Part shown: in pieces, positions 32,791-41,273 of the stretch
Layout: the number at the start of each line of letters is the position of its first letter
Numbering within the stretch: the stretch's first letter is position 1
DNA from: WLXB01 sp040221475
GTDB lineage: Bacteria; Pseudomonadota; Alphaproteobacteria; Rhodospirillales; Rhodospirillaceae
Length of the DNA: 64,000 nucleotides
Reading direction: 5' to 3'
Assembly: GCA_040221475.1 (NCBI GenBank)
Contig: JAVKEJ010000032.1
Coordinates: 682,001 to 746,000 of the forward strand
Program-made: the position numbers and the translations under genes
Notes under the pieces: generated by a model
The model's input: the letters and a program-made list of their open reading frames with translations, nothing else
What the model was told of the DNA's origin: nothing
Databases searched by the model: none

Positions 32791-35736
32791 TTATTCAGCA
32801 GCCAGTTTTGTAAGGCGGCGGAACGGTTGAGGGATGTCGCCAAGCGGCGTGTTCAGCGCCCACTCGACCAATTGGTTTTGCTCTTTGACGTGTACTTTCA
32901 TGAGACCCGTTGCCGGCGATGCAGCAGGCATACGCCCGGCATAGACCGGGCGCTTGGCCTTGATGTCGATTTCTTCCAGCGCATATTCAATACGCCGGTC
33001 GACAAAAGTCCAGCAGCCCATGTTGGCCGGCTCTTCCTGACACCACACCACTTCGGCATTTTTATATTTTTTCAACTCTGCCTTAAGGGTTTCTTTCGGC
33101 CAGGGGTACAACTGCTCGACCCGGATGATGGCAACGTCATTAATCTCGGCGTCTTCGCGGGCCTGCAAAAGATCATAGTAGACCTTGCCGGTACACATAA
33201 CGACGCGCCGCACTTTAGAGGCCGCTGCGAGTTTCTCTGTCTCGCCGATGACCCGCAGGAACTGAGAATTTGTATTCATCTCGCTGAGATCGCTGACGCA
33301 GCGCTTGTGCCGCAGCAAAGATTTCGGAGTCATAACAACCAAAGGCTTGCGGAAGGCGCGACGCACCTGGCGGCGCAAGGCGTGGAAATAGTTGGCCGGT
33401 GTGGTGATGTTGCAAATCTGCCAGTTGTCGTTGCCACACATTTGCAGGTACCGCTCGAACCGGGCGGATGAGTGTTCCGGCCCCTGACCTTCATAGCCAT
33501 GAGGCAGCAGCAGCACCAAGCCGGAAAGACGCAGCCATTTGCTTTCCCCGGACGAGATAAACTGATCGATGATCATTTGTGCGCCGTTAGAGAAATCGCC
33601 GAACTGGGCTTCCCACAACACCAGGGCGTGAGGCTCGGCGAGAGAATAGCCGTATTCAAACCCGACGATGGACAACTCAGATAACGGGCTATCGATAACC
33701 TCGAAAAACGCCTGGTCCTCGCGGATGTGGTTCAACATCTCGTAACGGTTTTCGGTTTTTTGATCGACCAAGGAGGCATGGCGTTGCGAGAAGGTGCCGC
33801 GCCGGCAATCCTGACCGGACAGACGCACATGCGCGCCTTCAACCAGCAAAGACCCAAAGGCCAAGGCTTCCGCCGTGGCCCAGTCTATGCCCGAACCGGT
33901 ATCAATGGCTTTGCGCTTGGCTTTGAGTTGGCGGGCGATCTTTGAGTTGATCTTGAAATCATCCGGCACCGTGGAAATGGCGTGACCGACTTCTTTCAGA
34001 AGTTTCTCGGTGATGCCGGTTTCGTGCTCTTGGTATTCTTCTTCACCAGCCAAGTGGTCGAGACCTTTCCAGGCGCCTTCAAACCAATCTGCCTTGTTGG
34101 GGCGATACGATGCCGCCGATTCAAAATCGACTTCCATCTCGTGCAGGAATTTGCTCATTTGCAAGTCAGCCTGCTCTTGGCTGAGGACGCCTTCAGCCAC
34201 CAGCTTCTCGGCATAGACTGAGCGCGCCGTGGGATGGGTGCCGATCCGGTCGTACATCAGCGGCTGGGTAAACTTTGGTTCGTCGCCCTCGTTGTGGCCA
34301 TGGCGGCGATAGCAGACCAGATCGAGCACCACATCGACGCCGAACTCCTGGCGGAATTCCGTGGCGATGCGGGCGCAGTGAATCACAGCCTCGGCGTCAT
34401 CGCCGTTGACGTGGAAGATCGGCGCTTCAACCATTTTGGCAATGTCGGTGCAATACAAACCAGAGCGGCTGTACTGCGGTGTTGTGGTAAATCCAATTTG
34501 GTTATTGATGACAAAATGAAGGGTGCCGCCCGTGGTGTAGCCCTCGATTTGTGAGAATCCAAAACACTCCGCAATAACGCCCTGACCGGCAAACGCCGCA
34601 TCGCCATGCAACAACAGCCCCATGACCTTCTTGCGTTCCAAATCTTTTAGCTGGCCTTGCTTGGCCCGCACTTTGCCCAACACAACGGGGTCAACCACTT
34701 CGAGGTGAGACGGGTTGGCGGTGAGCGACAAGTGCACCACGTTGCCATCGAACTCACGGTCCGCCGACGTCCCCAGGTGATACTTCACATCGCCGGAGCC
34801 TTCGACTTCGTCTGGGTTTGGCGAGTTGCCTTGAAACTCTGAGAAAATTGCCGTGAACGGCTTGTGCATGACATTGACAAGTATATTCAGACGGCCACGG
34901 TGGGCCATGCCGAGCACCACTTGCTGGATGCCTAATTTACCGCCCACTTTCAGAATTTGTTCAATGGCGGGCACCGTGGCTTCGCCACCATCCAAGCCGA
35001 ACCGCTTGGTGCCGGTATATTTGGTGCCGAGAAATTTCTCGAACCCTTCCGCTTCGGTCAGGCGTTCCAGAATGGCCATCTTGCCCTGTTGGGAGAAGTC
35101 CGTCTGGTTGCGCTCGCTTTCGACGCGCTTTTGCAGCCAATATTTTTGATCTGGATCTTGGATATGGGTGAGCTCAACGCCAATCGAGCCGCAATAGGTT
35201 TCTTTGAGAACATTAAGCAGATGGCGAACCGTCGCCCGCTCCATGTCCATCACACCCCCCAGATAGATCTCGCGGTCCATGTCGCCGTCATCAAAGCCAT
35301 GAACCTTAGGGTCTAATTCCGGATGGGACTCCGGCTTCTGGAGCTTGAGCGGATCAAGATTGGCGATCTGATGACCCCGGGCACGATAGGCGCGGATCAT
35401 TTGCAGCGCATGAATAGAGTCTTCTGTCTGGCGCAACAGATCAGCATGGTCGGCGGTGCCAGACGGCGCGGGTGCGCCACCCGTTTTGCCATTTGACTTA
35501 CCCGCGGGCGTCTTTGCTGATGAAGCCGCATCCGGATCAGCGATGCCGATCACGGCCGCCTCTGATGGTGCCCAGCTGGCCCCATCGAGCTCACCAAGCA
35601 GGTCTCCGGCCTCGTCGCCAAGATCGTTAAAGAAGGCACTCCACGATGAATCGACCGTCGACGGATCGCGTAAGTATTGCGCATAGAGTTCGGCTACGAA
35701 CGTCGCGTTCGCACCCGTTAGAAAAGTGGGATCCAC
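32791..35736 (-). CDS. sucA: 2-oxoglutarate dehydrogenase E1 component
   Basis: A 981-residue thiamine-diphosphate enzyme. The N-terminal E2-binding region begins MDPTFLTGANATFVAELYAQYLRDPSTVDSSW in the family manner (FLxGANAxfveeLYaqYl). ThDP-binding text GDAAFAGQGVIAECFGFSQI and MAHRGRLNILVNV with the substrate His/Arg are present. So are NNQIGFTT, the VVLDLVCYRRHGHNEGDEP block and the C-terminal LPHGYEGQGPEHSSARFERYLQ. It decarboxylates 2-oxoglutarate and succinylates the E2 lipoyl arm. It is first of sucA-sucB-lpd; sucCD lies 6.5 kb upstream on the same strand, beyond accessory genes. Confidence 0.98.
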   Translation of the reverse strand: MDPTFLTGANATFVAELYAQYLRDPSTVDSSWSAFFNDLGDEAGDLLGELDGASWAPSEAAVIGIADPDAASSAKTPAGKSNGKTGGAPAPSGTADHADLLRQTEDSIHALQMIRAYRARGHQIANLDPLKLQKPESHPELDPKVHGFDDGDMDREIYLGGVMDMERATVRHLLNVLKETYCGSIGVELTHIQDPDQKYWLQKRVESERNQTDFSQQGKMAILERLTEAEGFEKFLGTKYTGTKRFGLDGGEATVPAIEQILKVGGKLGIQQVVLGMAHRGRLNILVNVMHKPFTAIFSEFQGNSPNPDEVEGSGDVKYHLGTSADREFDGNVVHLSLTANPSHLEVVDPVVLGKVRAKQGQLKDLERKKVMGLLLHGDAAFAGQGVIAECFGFSQIEGYTTGGTLHFVINNQIGFTTTPQYSRSGLYCTDIAKMVEAPIFHVNGDDAEAVIHCARIATEFRQEFGVDVVLDLVCYRRHGHNEGDEPKFTQPLMYDRIGTHPTARSVYAEKLVAEGVLSQEQADLQMSKFLHEMEVDFESAASYRPNKADWFEGAWKGLDHLAGEEEYQEHETGITEKLLKEVGHAISTVPDDFKINSKIARQLKAKRKAIDTGSGIDWATAEALAFGSLLVEGAHVRLSGQDCRRGTFSQRHASLVDQKTENRYEMLNHIREDQAFFEVIDSPLSELSIVGFEYGYSLAEPHALVLWEAQFGDFSNGAQMIIDQFISSGESKWLRLSGLVLLLPHGYEGQGPEHSSARFERYLQMCGNDNWQICNITTPANYFHALRRQVRRAFRKPLVVMTPKSLLRHKRCVSDLSEMNTNSQFLRVIGETEKLAAASKVRRVVMCTGKVYYDLLQAREDAEINDVAIIRVEQLYPWPKETLKAELKKYKNAEVVWCQEEPANMGCWTFVDRRIEYALEEIDIKAKRPVYAGRMPAASPATGLMKVHVKEQNQLVEWALNTPLGDIPQPFRRLTKLAAE

Positions 35737-35937
35737 TGTGATCAGCCCCCATTGATACTTTGCCAGGCAATTTGCGCCCTAACACTAGAGTATTAGATTA
35801 AAAGCTAGGGGATAACAACGCGTTAAGGGCTGATTCTGCGCAGCCGCATGGCCATAAATACAGACTCAGCCCTGTCTTGACCAAACCGGCCCGATTTGAA
35901 CCACCCGGGCTTGGCTCTCGCAGGCTGTCCGTCAGGC

Positions 35938-36354
35938 TCAGTTGTCGACATCATCGACATCGATTTGGCCGGTGACCTTGCGGCGCACGATTGAAAAGGA
36001 CATACCGACCGCCAGGATGGTTGCCACGGCAAGTAGCGCGATCCAGGCGACCAGAGAGAAGCTATTTAAAGAGAGCAAGCCAAAATCGACCAGCGCCCAG
36101 ATGACCGCCACAAAAAACGCCACGGATAAGCCGACACCAAAGGGCCCAAGAGATTCCCAGGTGGCATGAAGAACGAAGGCATAGACTGCGACCAACACGA
36201 TGCCGCAGATGACTTTTAAAGGGAGCGAGCCGCCGCCACCGATGATCCAGGCATAATATGAGATACCGGAGGGGTTGAAGGTGGCCATAACCAGCACCAG
36301 GCATAAGACCCAACGCCACAAAAAACCCTTACCGCTGAGTCCACCATTGGCCAT
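35938..36354 (-). CDS. DUF6524-like inner-membrane protein
   Basis: A 138-residue protein with four predicted helices (about residues 10-28, 42-62, 72-92 and 97-118) and a polar acidic tail (VRRKVTGQIDVDDVDN). The N-terminal helix with 'RWVLCLVLVMATFNPSGISYYAWI' and the following 'lpLKVICGIVLVAVYAFVLHATWESLGPFG' match what I know of DUF6524 proteins. Function unknown. It lies 200 bases upstream of sucA on the same strand; whether they share a transcript is unclear. Confidence 0.85.
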   Translation of the reverse strand: MANGGLSGKGFLWRWVLCLVLVMATFNPSGISYYAWIIGGGGSLPLKVICGIVLVAVYAFVLHATWESLGPFGVGLSVAFFVAVIWALVDFGLLSLNSFSLVAWIALLAVATILAVGMSFSIVRRKVTGQIDVDDVDN

Positions 36355-36468
36355 GCCGCTCCCCTAACTCAAAATCCTAGCTCAACAACATAGATTTTAA
36401 GGTCAAAGACCAAAACCTATGCACCTTTGATACCTTAAAATCTGGCTGAAAGGCAAAGAAGTCTAAAG

Positions 36469-37380
36469 TCAGCGCTCGACAGTCTCATACTCAAATCCTG
36501 TCTCAGCCCCGGAGGAAACCCCAGAGGAACTCCCAGAGGCGGGCCCCGTGACGGTCACCGCCGTGGGCCCGGCAAAATGCGCGGGCAGGATAATCGCGCC
36601 GGTATCAGCAACAGATTCTAAGAATTTGGTCCGGGTGGTGCGGGATATATCCTTGTCCCAGCAGAAGGTGCTGGACCAGGCTGGACGTTCGATTTGCACC
36701 GGATGATGAATGGTATCCCCAATCATATAGGCCGTTTTTTTGCCGTCGCTGATGTGAAGCACCACATTGCCGGGGGTATGTCCGGGCGCAGGCACGAGGT
36801 GAACACCCGGCTCAATTTCATAATCTGAGTCCACCAGCAGGGCCTGCCCAGCATCCAGAATAGGCTGGACACTATCATCCCAGGAGCGGTGATTGGCTGG
36901 TTCATCCGAGGTCGCGGCCACATGAGTCCAATGATCAACTTCCTTGCGCGCCATGATGTATTTGGCATTGGGGAATGTCGGCACCCAGCGGCCATTCAGC
37001 AACTGGGTGTTCCAGCCCACATGATCGGCATGCAGATGAGTACATAAAACAAAGTCGACACTCTCGGGTGCGACACCGGCCGCTGCGAGGTCGGCCAAAA
37101 AGGGACCATCGCGACGATGCCAATCAGGCAACGCGGGGCGCTCTTTATGATTGCCGACGCAGGTGTCGACCAAGATGGTATGCCGTGGTGTTTTTACCAC
37201 CATGGTGTGAAACGACATCATGAGAAGGCCGGTTTTAGCGTCAAAGAACCGGGAGTCTTTGGAAGTTTTTGTTTCCGCAAAGGACTCCGCCGTCGCATCT
37301 GGGAACAGAAACTCAGGGGGACGAAACGCGCCAGACATTTCGATGACGCGAATAATTTCAAAAGGACCAGGTAAATGCAT
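36469..37380 (-). CDS. MBL-fold metallo-hydrolase (lactonase-like)
   Basis: A 303-residue soluble metallo-beta-lactamase-fold protein. The zinc motif is HLHADHVGWN (HxHxDH), preceded by LCT; downstream are the further ligands in PAPGHTPGNVVLH (His), YMIGDTIHHPVQ (Asp) and LPAHFAG (His), a complete two-zinc set. The layout, with 'ILVDTCVGNHKERP' before the motif, resembles the AttM/AiiA-like and methyl-parathion-hydrolase-like branch of lactonases and esterases. The C-terminus is a Ser/Gly-rich tail (GPASGSSSGVSSGAETG). The substrate is unknown. It lies 83 bases after the GNAT gene on the same strand. Confidence 0.92.
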   Translation of the reverse strand: MHLPGPFEIIRVIEMSGAFRPPEFLFPDATAESFAETKTSKDSRFFDAKTGLLMMSFHTMVVKTPRHTILVDTCVGNHKERPALPDWHRRDGPFLADLAAAGVAPESVDFVLCTHLHADHVGWNTQLLNGRWVPTFPNAKYIMARKEVDHWTHVAATSDEPANHRSWDDSVQPILDAGQALLVDSDYEIEPGVHLVPAPGHTPGNVVLHISDGKKTAYMIGDTIHHPVQIERPAWSSTFCWDKDISRTTRTKFLESVADTGAIILPAHFAGPTAVTVTGPASGSSSGVSSGAETGFEYETVER

Positions 37381-37463
37381 GGCGTATTAAAAGGCTTTGC
37401 TGTTGATTTTGTCTAGGGGAGAGCTGACCTTACTCGCTGGGCGCACTTTTTGCGGCTGGTGCC

Positions 37464-38066
37464 CTAAGCTTGGGAGGGCCGGGTCATCGACCACCCAGAA
37501 GGGCCAGATGGCACGGCAAACGTGCCCGATACTTCGAATCCGTAGTTGTGATAATACGCGATCATCTCTTCTGACAGCGTTTGCAAAAAAATCGCTTCGC
37601 CAGTCCGGTCGCATCGTGCCAATCCATGGCGTAGCAGCTGCGCGCCGATGCCTTGCCCCGACGCCTCGGGCGCGACACCCAACATATCCAGATACCAGTG
37701 TGGAGTTTTGGGCCGTTGCTGATCTAGCTGGGGCAGTGCGTTCCAAACCTGGGTAAACCGCGACCCTGTCAAACGCCAAATGACAAACGGCACGGAAATC
37801 CGGCTTAAAAAACTACCGCCGGGTTTGTGCGGCGACAACCACAAAGCGCTGCCTTGCAAACCGTCCACTGTGTCCGCAAAACCGTCACGACGAATGATGT
37901 TGATGTAGGATGAAAAATAACGCGGCGCTTTGGTTGCCCAGGATTTGGGGTCTGGCACCATCCATTGGTGCAAAGGTTCGCGCGCAAAAGCCCGTGTCAG
38001 CGACACCGCGAGTGAGGCAACATCGCTTCGAGTCACGGAACGTGGTATTGGTCTCGTATCAGCCAA
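37464..38066 (-). CDS. GNAT-family N-acetyltransferase
   Basis: A 200-residue soluble acetyltransferase. The acetyl-CoA pyrophosphate-binding loop is GVAPEASGQGIGAQLLRHGL (about residues 129-148: V-x-P-x-x-x-G-x-G-x-G), preceded by 'HWYLDMLGV' and followed by 'IFLQTLSEEMIAYYHNYGFEVSG', the usual end of the fold. The N-terminal part with 'LTRAFAREPLHQWMVPDP' is typical of a broad bacterial GNAT group of unknown substrates. It is divergent from the AdoMetDC-like gene across 259 bases and precedes the MBL gene. Confidence 0.92.
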   Translation of the reverse strand: MADTRPIPRSVTRSDVASLAVSLTRAFAREPLHQWMVPDPKSWATKAPRYFSSYINIIRRDGFADTVDGLQGSALWLSPHKPGGSFLSRISVPFVIWRLTGSRFTQVWNALPQLDQQRPKTPHWYLDMLGVAPEASGQGIGAQLLRHGLARCDRTGEAIFLQTLSEEMIAYYHNYGFEVSGTFAVPSGPSGWSMTRPSQA

Positions 38067-38236
38067 ATCTGGTCTCCTACACGGGCGATTTCAGGCCCGC
38101 AGCTGTCATAGGGGTTCGTCGCCTCTTTGACCAGTCCAAGCCCCAAAAATGGCTGAAATGTTATGCCTTTAACTTTGCACCCAGGGTTGATGTTAAGGTC
38201 TTGAAGTCAAAGGCGAAAATAAAGTTTTCAGTTTAA

Positions 38237-38290
38237 TGAAAAAACGCTTGCGCGTTCCCCGAATGAGCCCTATGCAGCGCCGTTTTTTCA
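38237..38290 (+). promoter_or_regulatory. Leader inverted repeat before AdoMetDC-like gene
   Basis: TGAAAAAACG (38237-38246) and CGTTTTTTCA (38281-38290) are perfect 10-bp arms enclosing 34 bases that contain further complementary GC segments (GCTTGCGCG and TGCAGCGC). The right arm carries six T. It ends 35 bases before the ATG, so the transcript leader could fold into a long stem or, read the other way, an attenuator. No neighbouring gene ends here, so it is not a simple terminator. Confidence 0.5.
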
Positions 38291-38325
38291 ACAATCTATC
38301 CAATTGAGGAAAGGGTTTCTAATCA

Positions 38326-38724
38326 ATGGATCAAATCTCTTCCAAGGATGGCTACAAGCGGATCGTCGTGGATGGCCAACGTTATTACGGGCGGCACGTG
38401 ATGGTGGACTCAACTTTGTGTAACGAGCGTCTACTTGAGTTGAACGACGTTAATCAGTTTGTGGCCGACTTGGTCAAGCGGATTGATATGGTCGCTTACG
38501 GAAAGATCGTCAGCGCACGGTTTGGCGGTGGCATTGAAACTGGAATTTCAGCTGTTCAACTTATTGAAACCAGTGCGATTTCATTACACACCAATGATGC
38601 GGCACGAGACCTTTACCTTGACGTATTCAGCTGCAAGGACTTTAAGGCCGGTGATGTGGTTGACATTGTGACCGAATACTTCGCGCCGGACTCTATGAAC
38701 GTTCGGGACGTGTTACGCAAATGA
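38326..38724 (+). CDS. S-adenosylmethionine decarboxylase-like protein (SpeD/SpeH homologue)
   Basis: A 132-residue protein whose core matches bacterial class 1B AdoMet decarboxylase: the GRHVMVDS start block (GRHLVAEF in the family), GISAVQLIETSAISLHT (canonical GVSGVVVISESHLTIHT) and LYLDVFSCKDF (canonical AIDLFTCGE). The pyruvoyl-forming Ser (Ser83), the processing His (His88) and the active-site Cys (Cys103) are kept. The Glu before the cleavage Ser is Thr82, the following His is Ala84, and the substrate-contacting WPE after HT is NDA. It may self-process but probably does not decarboxylate AdoMet in the usual way. A strong AGGAAAGGG precedes the ATG. Its stop overlaps the SET-gene start by 4 bases. 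Confidence 0.85.
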   Translation: MDQISSKDGYKRIVVDGQRYYGRHVMVDSTLCNERLLELNDVNQFVADLVKRIDMVAYGKIVSARFGGGIETGISAVQLIETSAISLHTNDAARDLYLDVFSCKDFKAGDVVDIVTEYFAPDSMNVRDVLRK

Positions 38725-39266
38725 GCGGCGACATGAGGTTCTACCCGGACAGTGTTGCACCTTACTTGTACGAGCCAACCCGGGAACAGTTTGACATTTT
38801 AACCATGGGCGACGGACGCGGCGAAGCCGTTGTTGCTCTGGCCCATTTCAAACCCGGCGACACCGTTTTCGTGTTTGCGGGCGTCGCGGTTCCAGACATC
38901 ACTTTGTTTACGCTACAACTGAGTGAAAACACCCATATCCATGACCCCTTCTTCATGGGCAAGGTGTTGCACTCTTGTGCACCAAATTGCCGCGTGGTGA
39001 TGACCGAACGGCGTTTCATCGCCGTTCAAGACATCGCACCTGGTGACTGCATTACGATGGACTACAATTCGACCGAAGACCGGCTGTTTCGTGGTTTCCA
39101 ATGCCGCTGTGGCAGCCCGGACTGCCAAGGCATGATCCGCGGATCAAAAGTTTCGGCGGACGATCCTTTATTGCCAATCCATGACGAAGCGATGGAACAG
39201 ATTATCGCTGCGACCCATAAGGCAACGAAGCGCATGACCAATGGAACAGGTGACAAACCGAAATAA
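38721..39266 (+). CDS. SET-domain protein methyltransferase
   Basis: A 181-residue SET-domain protein, the fold of AdoMet-dependent lysine methyltransferases. Visible parts: an N-terminal 'GRGEAVVAL' (the SET-N GxG turn), VLHSCAPNCRV (the pseudoknot motif NHSCxPN with Leu for Asn), GDCITMDYNSTED with the catalytic-region Tyr, and a post-SET cluster FQCRCGSPDCQGMIRG with three Cys that, with the Cys of HSC, would bind zinc. There is no other domain and no export signal, so it is cytoplasmic. It is translationally coupled to the AdoMetDC-like gene (ATGA overlap), so the two probably act together. A strong terminator closes the two-gene unit. The target protein is unknown. Confidence 0.92.
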   Translation: MSGDMRFYPDSVAPYLYEPTREQFDILTMGDGRGEAVVALAHFKPGDTVFVFAGVAVPDITLFTLQLSENTHIHDPFFMGKVLHSCAPNCRVVMTERRFIAVQDIAPGDCITMDYNSTEDRLFRGFQCRCGSPDCQGMIRGSKVSADDPLLPIHDEAMEQIIAATHKATKRMTNGTGDKPK

Positions 39267-39292
39267 CAGAGCACTGAAGAGGCAACTCGATG

Positions 39293-39328
39293 GGCCGGTT
39301 GAGAGATTCTCTCGACCGGCCTTTTTTT
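39293..39328 (+). terminator. Strong Rho-independent terminator after AdoMetDC-like/SET operon
   Basis: GGCCGGTTGAGAG pairs with CTCTCGACCGGCC (one G-T wobble, ATT loop) over 39293-39321, followed by seven T. It ends the two-gene unit 27 bases after the SET stop codon. Confidence 0.95.
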
Positions 39329-39600
39329 ATTTGGTTTTTTTCCTGTGAGCTGAAAACAGGCATTTGTGTGCAAATCCTGCCCTGAGACGGGGCAAACACA
39401 TCGCTAGACCTGTAAAATAACGTTCTTAGAGCACTTCAGCACCAGCTTTTGCCGCGCAGCCGTCTCATCACTTTCAGTCTCATACCGCCAAAAGAATATT
39501 TACTTATGAGATCCGAGATTATATGAGTCGATGTAGTTTTGATTCGAAATCACATATATTTTGTGTGATTAAGCCGATTGTATCTGGTGGGGCGGTAAGT

Positions 39601-40497
39601 ATGCAGGAGTCTGCAGCAGTGCGCGACATTGAGCTCTATCTTGGTGAACCCAAAGAGGGGACGCGCCAGGGATTGGTGTCCATGTTGCGCGGCATGGGGC
39701 TCAAGAATATCAGTGCATTCAGTTCTGCCGAGCGCCTGACAGGAGCCCTCAAAGTAAGGTCGCCCGATGCACTGCTGGTCTCATCTGACATCCATGCCAA
39801 CGCCTTTGGGCTACTGAAAAGTGTCCGGGATCAAGACATTGGTCTGAACCCCTTCACCGTAATCTCTGTGGTGATCGACCGCGATAATGATCGTGAATTG
39901 ACCGGGGCTATGCGCTCTGGGGCGGATGACATCATGACCTCTGCGCCCGCCGCAGCACAATTAATGAACCGGCTGAAAAAAATCGCGCTCAAACGTCTGC
40001 CCTTTATTGCGATACCGGACTACATCGGCCCTGACCGCCGTCGGCCAGACCAGCGTAAAGTTCATGTCAAAGAGTTCGAAGCGGTTAACACGTTGAAGGA
40101 TAAAATCGAAGGCCGGGCAAGCAGCCCAAAGCAATTAGAGACGGAGATCAACGACATGATGCGGGACGTGCGCGCTTCGCAATTGCAAGGCTACAGTCAA
40201 AAATTTGGCTTCCTGTGCCGCTCCATTATCAAAGCCTACGAAGCAGACGAACCCCACGAGACCATAGATAAAACACTGACGGTTTTACAGAAGTCTCTGA
40301 ACAAAGCGTCCATAACCGCAGAAAAAAACAAAGAACATAAATTGGCAAATGTGTGTTCTAGCTTTGCCGATAAGATTGACGAGATCTGCAGGCAACGGGA
40401 TCGCCCGACGGAGCAGGAAATAAAACTCCTCAAGACCCTGACCCAAGCGTACCAAATGGCGCAGGAAAAGCTGGCCGGAGCAGACGCCCCACATTAA
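39601..40497 (+). CDS. Degenerate receiver-domain protein with GPDRRR motif and helical C-terminus
   Basis: About 298 residues from ATG 39601, preceded by GGTGGGGCGG; an in-frame ATG at 39523 would add 26 residues of no domain character. The first 130 residues fold like a response-regulator receiver but lack the phosphorylation residues. The N-terminal acidic pair is GEPKEG, the beta-3 Asp position reads Ser (PDALLVSSDIH, Ser61), and the conserved Lys before Pro is absent (MTSAPAA). After it comes IGPDRRRPDQRK, the same GPDRRR motif as in the regulator at the right end of the window, then a long helical region (about 170-295) rich in Lys, Glu and Gln. It is probably a phosphorylation-independent scaffold or partner. 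It converges on the sulfotransferase gene, 18 bases away. Confidence 0.85.
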   Translation: MQESAAVRDIELYLGEPKEGTRQGLVSMLRGMGLKNISAFSSAERLTGALKVRSPDALLVSSDIHANAFGLLKSVRDQDIGLNPFTVISVVIDRDNDRELTGAMRSGADDIMTSAPAAAQLMNRLKKIALKRLPFIAIPDYIGPDRRRPDQRKVHVKEFEAVNTLKDKIEGRASSPKQLETEINDMMRDVRASQLQGYSQKFGFLCRSIIKAYEADEPHETIDKTLTVLQKSLNKASITAEKNKEHKLANVCSSFADKIDEICRQRDRPTEQEIKLLKTLTQAYQMAQEKLAGADAPH

Positions 40498-40515
40498 CGC
40501 CGCCAAGTCGCCTGT

Positions 40516-41190
40516 TTACGCAATACCGTAGGCTGAGGCGTCATCCGGATAACCGTAAGCCTCGGCGTCTGCTTGCGCGCGCGGCTTGACCAAATCAAAC
40601 GTCTCGCGCGTGTACGCTTCAGTCCAAGGCGCATGGTAGCTTTGATTGAAATGATCCAGTTCGACACCCTCGAGGGATAACGCCTCCACCACCGCAGCAA
40701 AGTCCTCTTGCAGGGTTTCGTATTTCAGCACGCGATCGACCAGCTGCGCGCCCGCACGATCATTGAGGTGACGGGACTGTGGGCTGGGGGCAAGCAGGGT
40801 GCCGTGCGTATCCAGATAGCGGCGCACGTAGTCGTTAAAGTCTTTATAAGGTTTAATTTTGTCGTGATCTGGTCCCGCAGCAAGCTGCAGATTGTAAGTG
40901 TACCAGGACAACTCCCGATCCCATGGATTACGAACCACCGCAAAACTGAACAGGGAGTCGAACCGTTCAGCTCCGATGCAAGTCTGGACCTGTAATGCGG
41001 TCGCGTGCGTCGGCAAGTCGAGAACAGACTCTGGAAGGTTTTTAGCGGCAATCCATGCCGCGCGTTTTGCGGAATCAACGCGCGCGCCCTGGCGCATCAG
41101 ATCGTAATACGCCAACGCGCCCTTAATGGACGTGCCCGCGGATTTCTGGACGTGGATAAAGACAAAACCGGGCTCATCGCAAATGACCAT
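40516..41190 (-). CDS. Sulfotransferase family 2-like protein
   Basis: A 224-residue protein with the two PAPS-binding signatures of the sulfotransferase superfamily: the 5'-phosphosulfate loop FIHVQKSAGTSIKGAL (residues about 10-25) and the 3'-phosphate motif FAVVRNPWDRELSWYTY (about 83-99, R and S). This is the Sulfotransfer_2 / heparan-sulfotransferase-like branch, also common in marine bacteria. There is no membrane helix. It would move sulfate from PAPS to a glycan or small molecule; PAPS synthesis genes are not in the window. A 22-bp tandem repeat lies just before its start. Confidence 0.9.
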   Translation of the reverse strand: MVICDEPGFVFIHVQKSAGTSIKGALAYYDLMRQGARVDSAKRAAWIAAKNLPESVLDLPTHATALQVQTCIGAERFDSLFSFAVVRNPWDRELSWYTYNLQLAAGPDHDKIKPYKDFNDYVRRYLDTHGTLLAPSPQSRHLNDRAGAQLVDRVLKYETLQEDFAAVVEALSLEGVELDHFNQSYHAPWTEAYTRETFDLVKPRAQADAEAYGYPDDASAYGIA

Positions 41191-41209
41191 GCGCTATCGT
41201 ACGGCGATT

Positions 41210-41271
41210 ACTGGCGATCCGCCAAGTGAAGACTGGCGATCCGCGAAGAGGTCTTGGCGATACAGAAGACC
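41210..41271. repeat. 22-bp imperfect tandem repeat
   Basis: Units begin at 41210 (ACTGGCGATCCGCCAAGTGA), 41232 (ACTGGCGATCCGCGAAGAGG) and 41254 (TTGGCGATACAGAAGACC). The first two share 13 of their first 13 bases and the third is diverged. An ACGGCGATT at 41201 may be a remnant of a fourth. The array fills the 83 bases between the sulfotransferase start and the lipoprotein stop. Confidence 0.65.
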
Positions 41272-41273
41272 GC

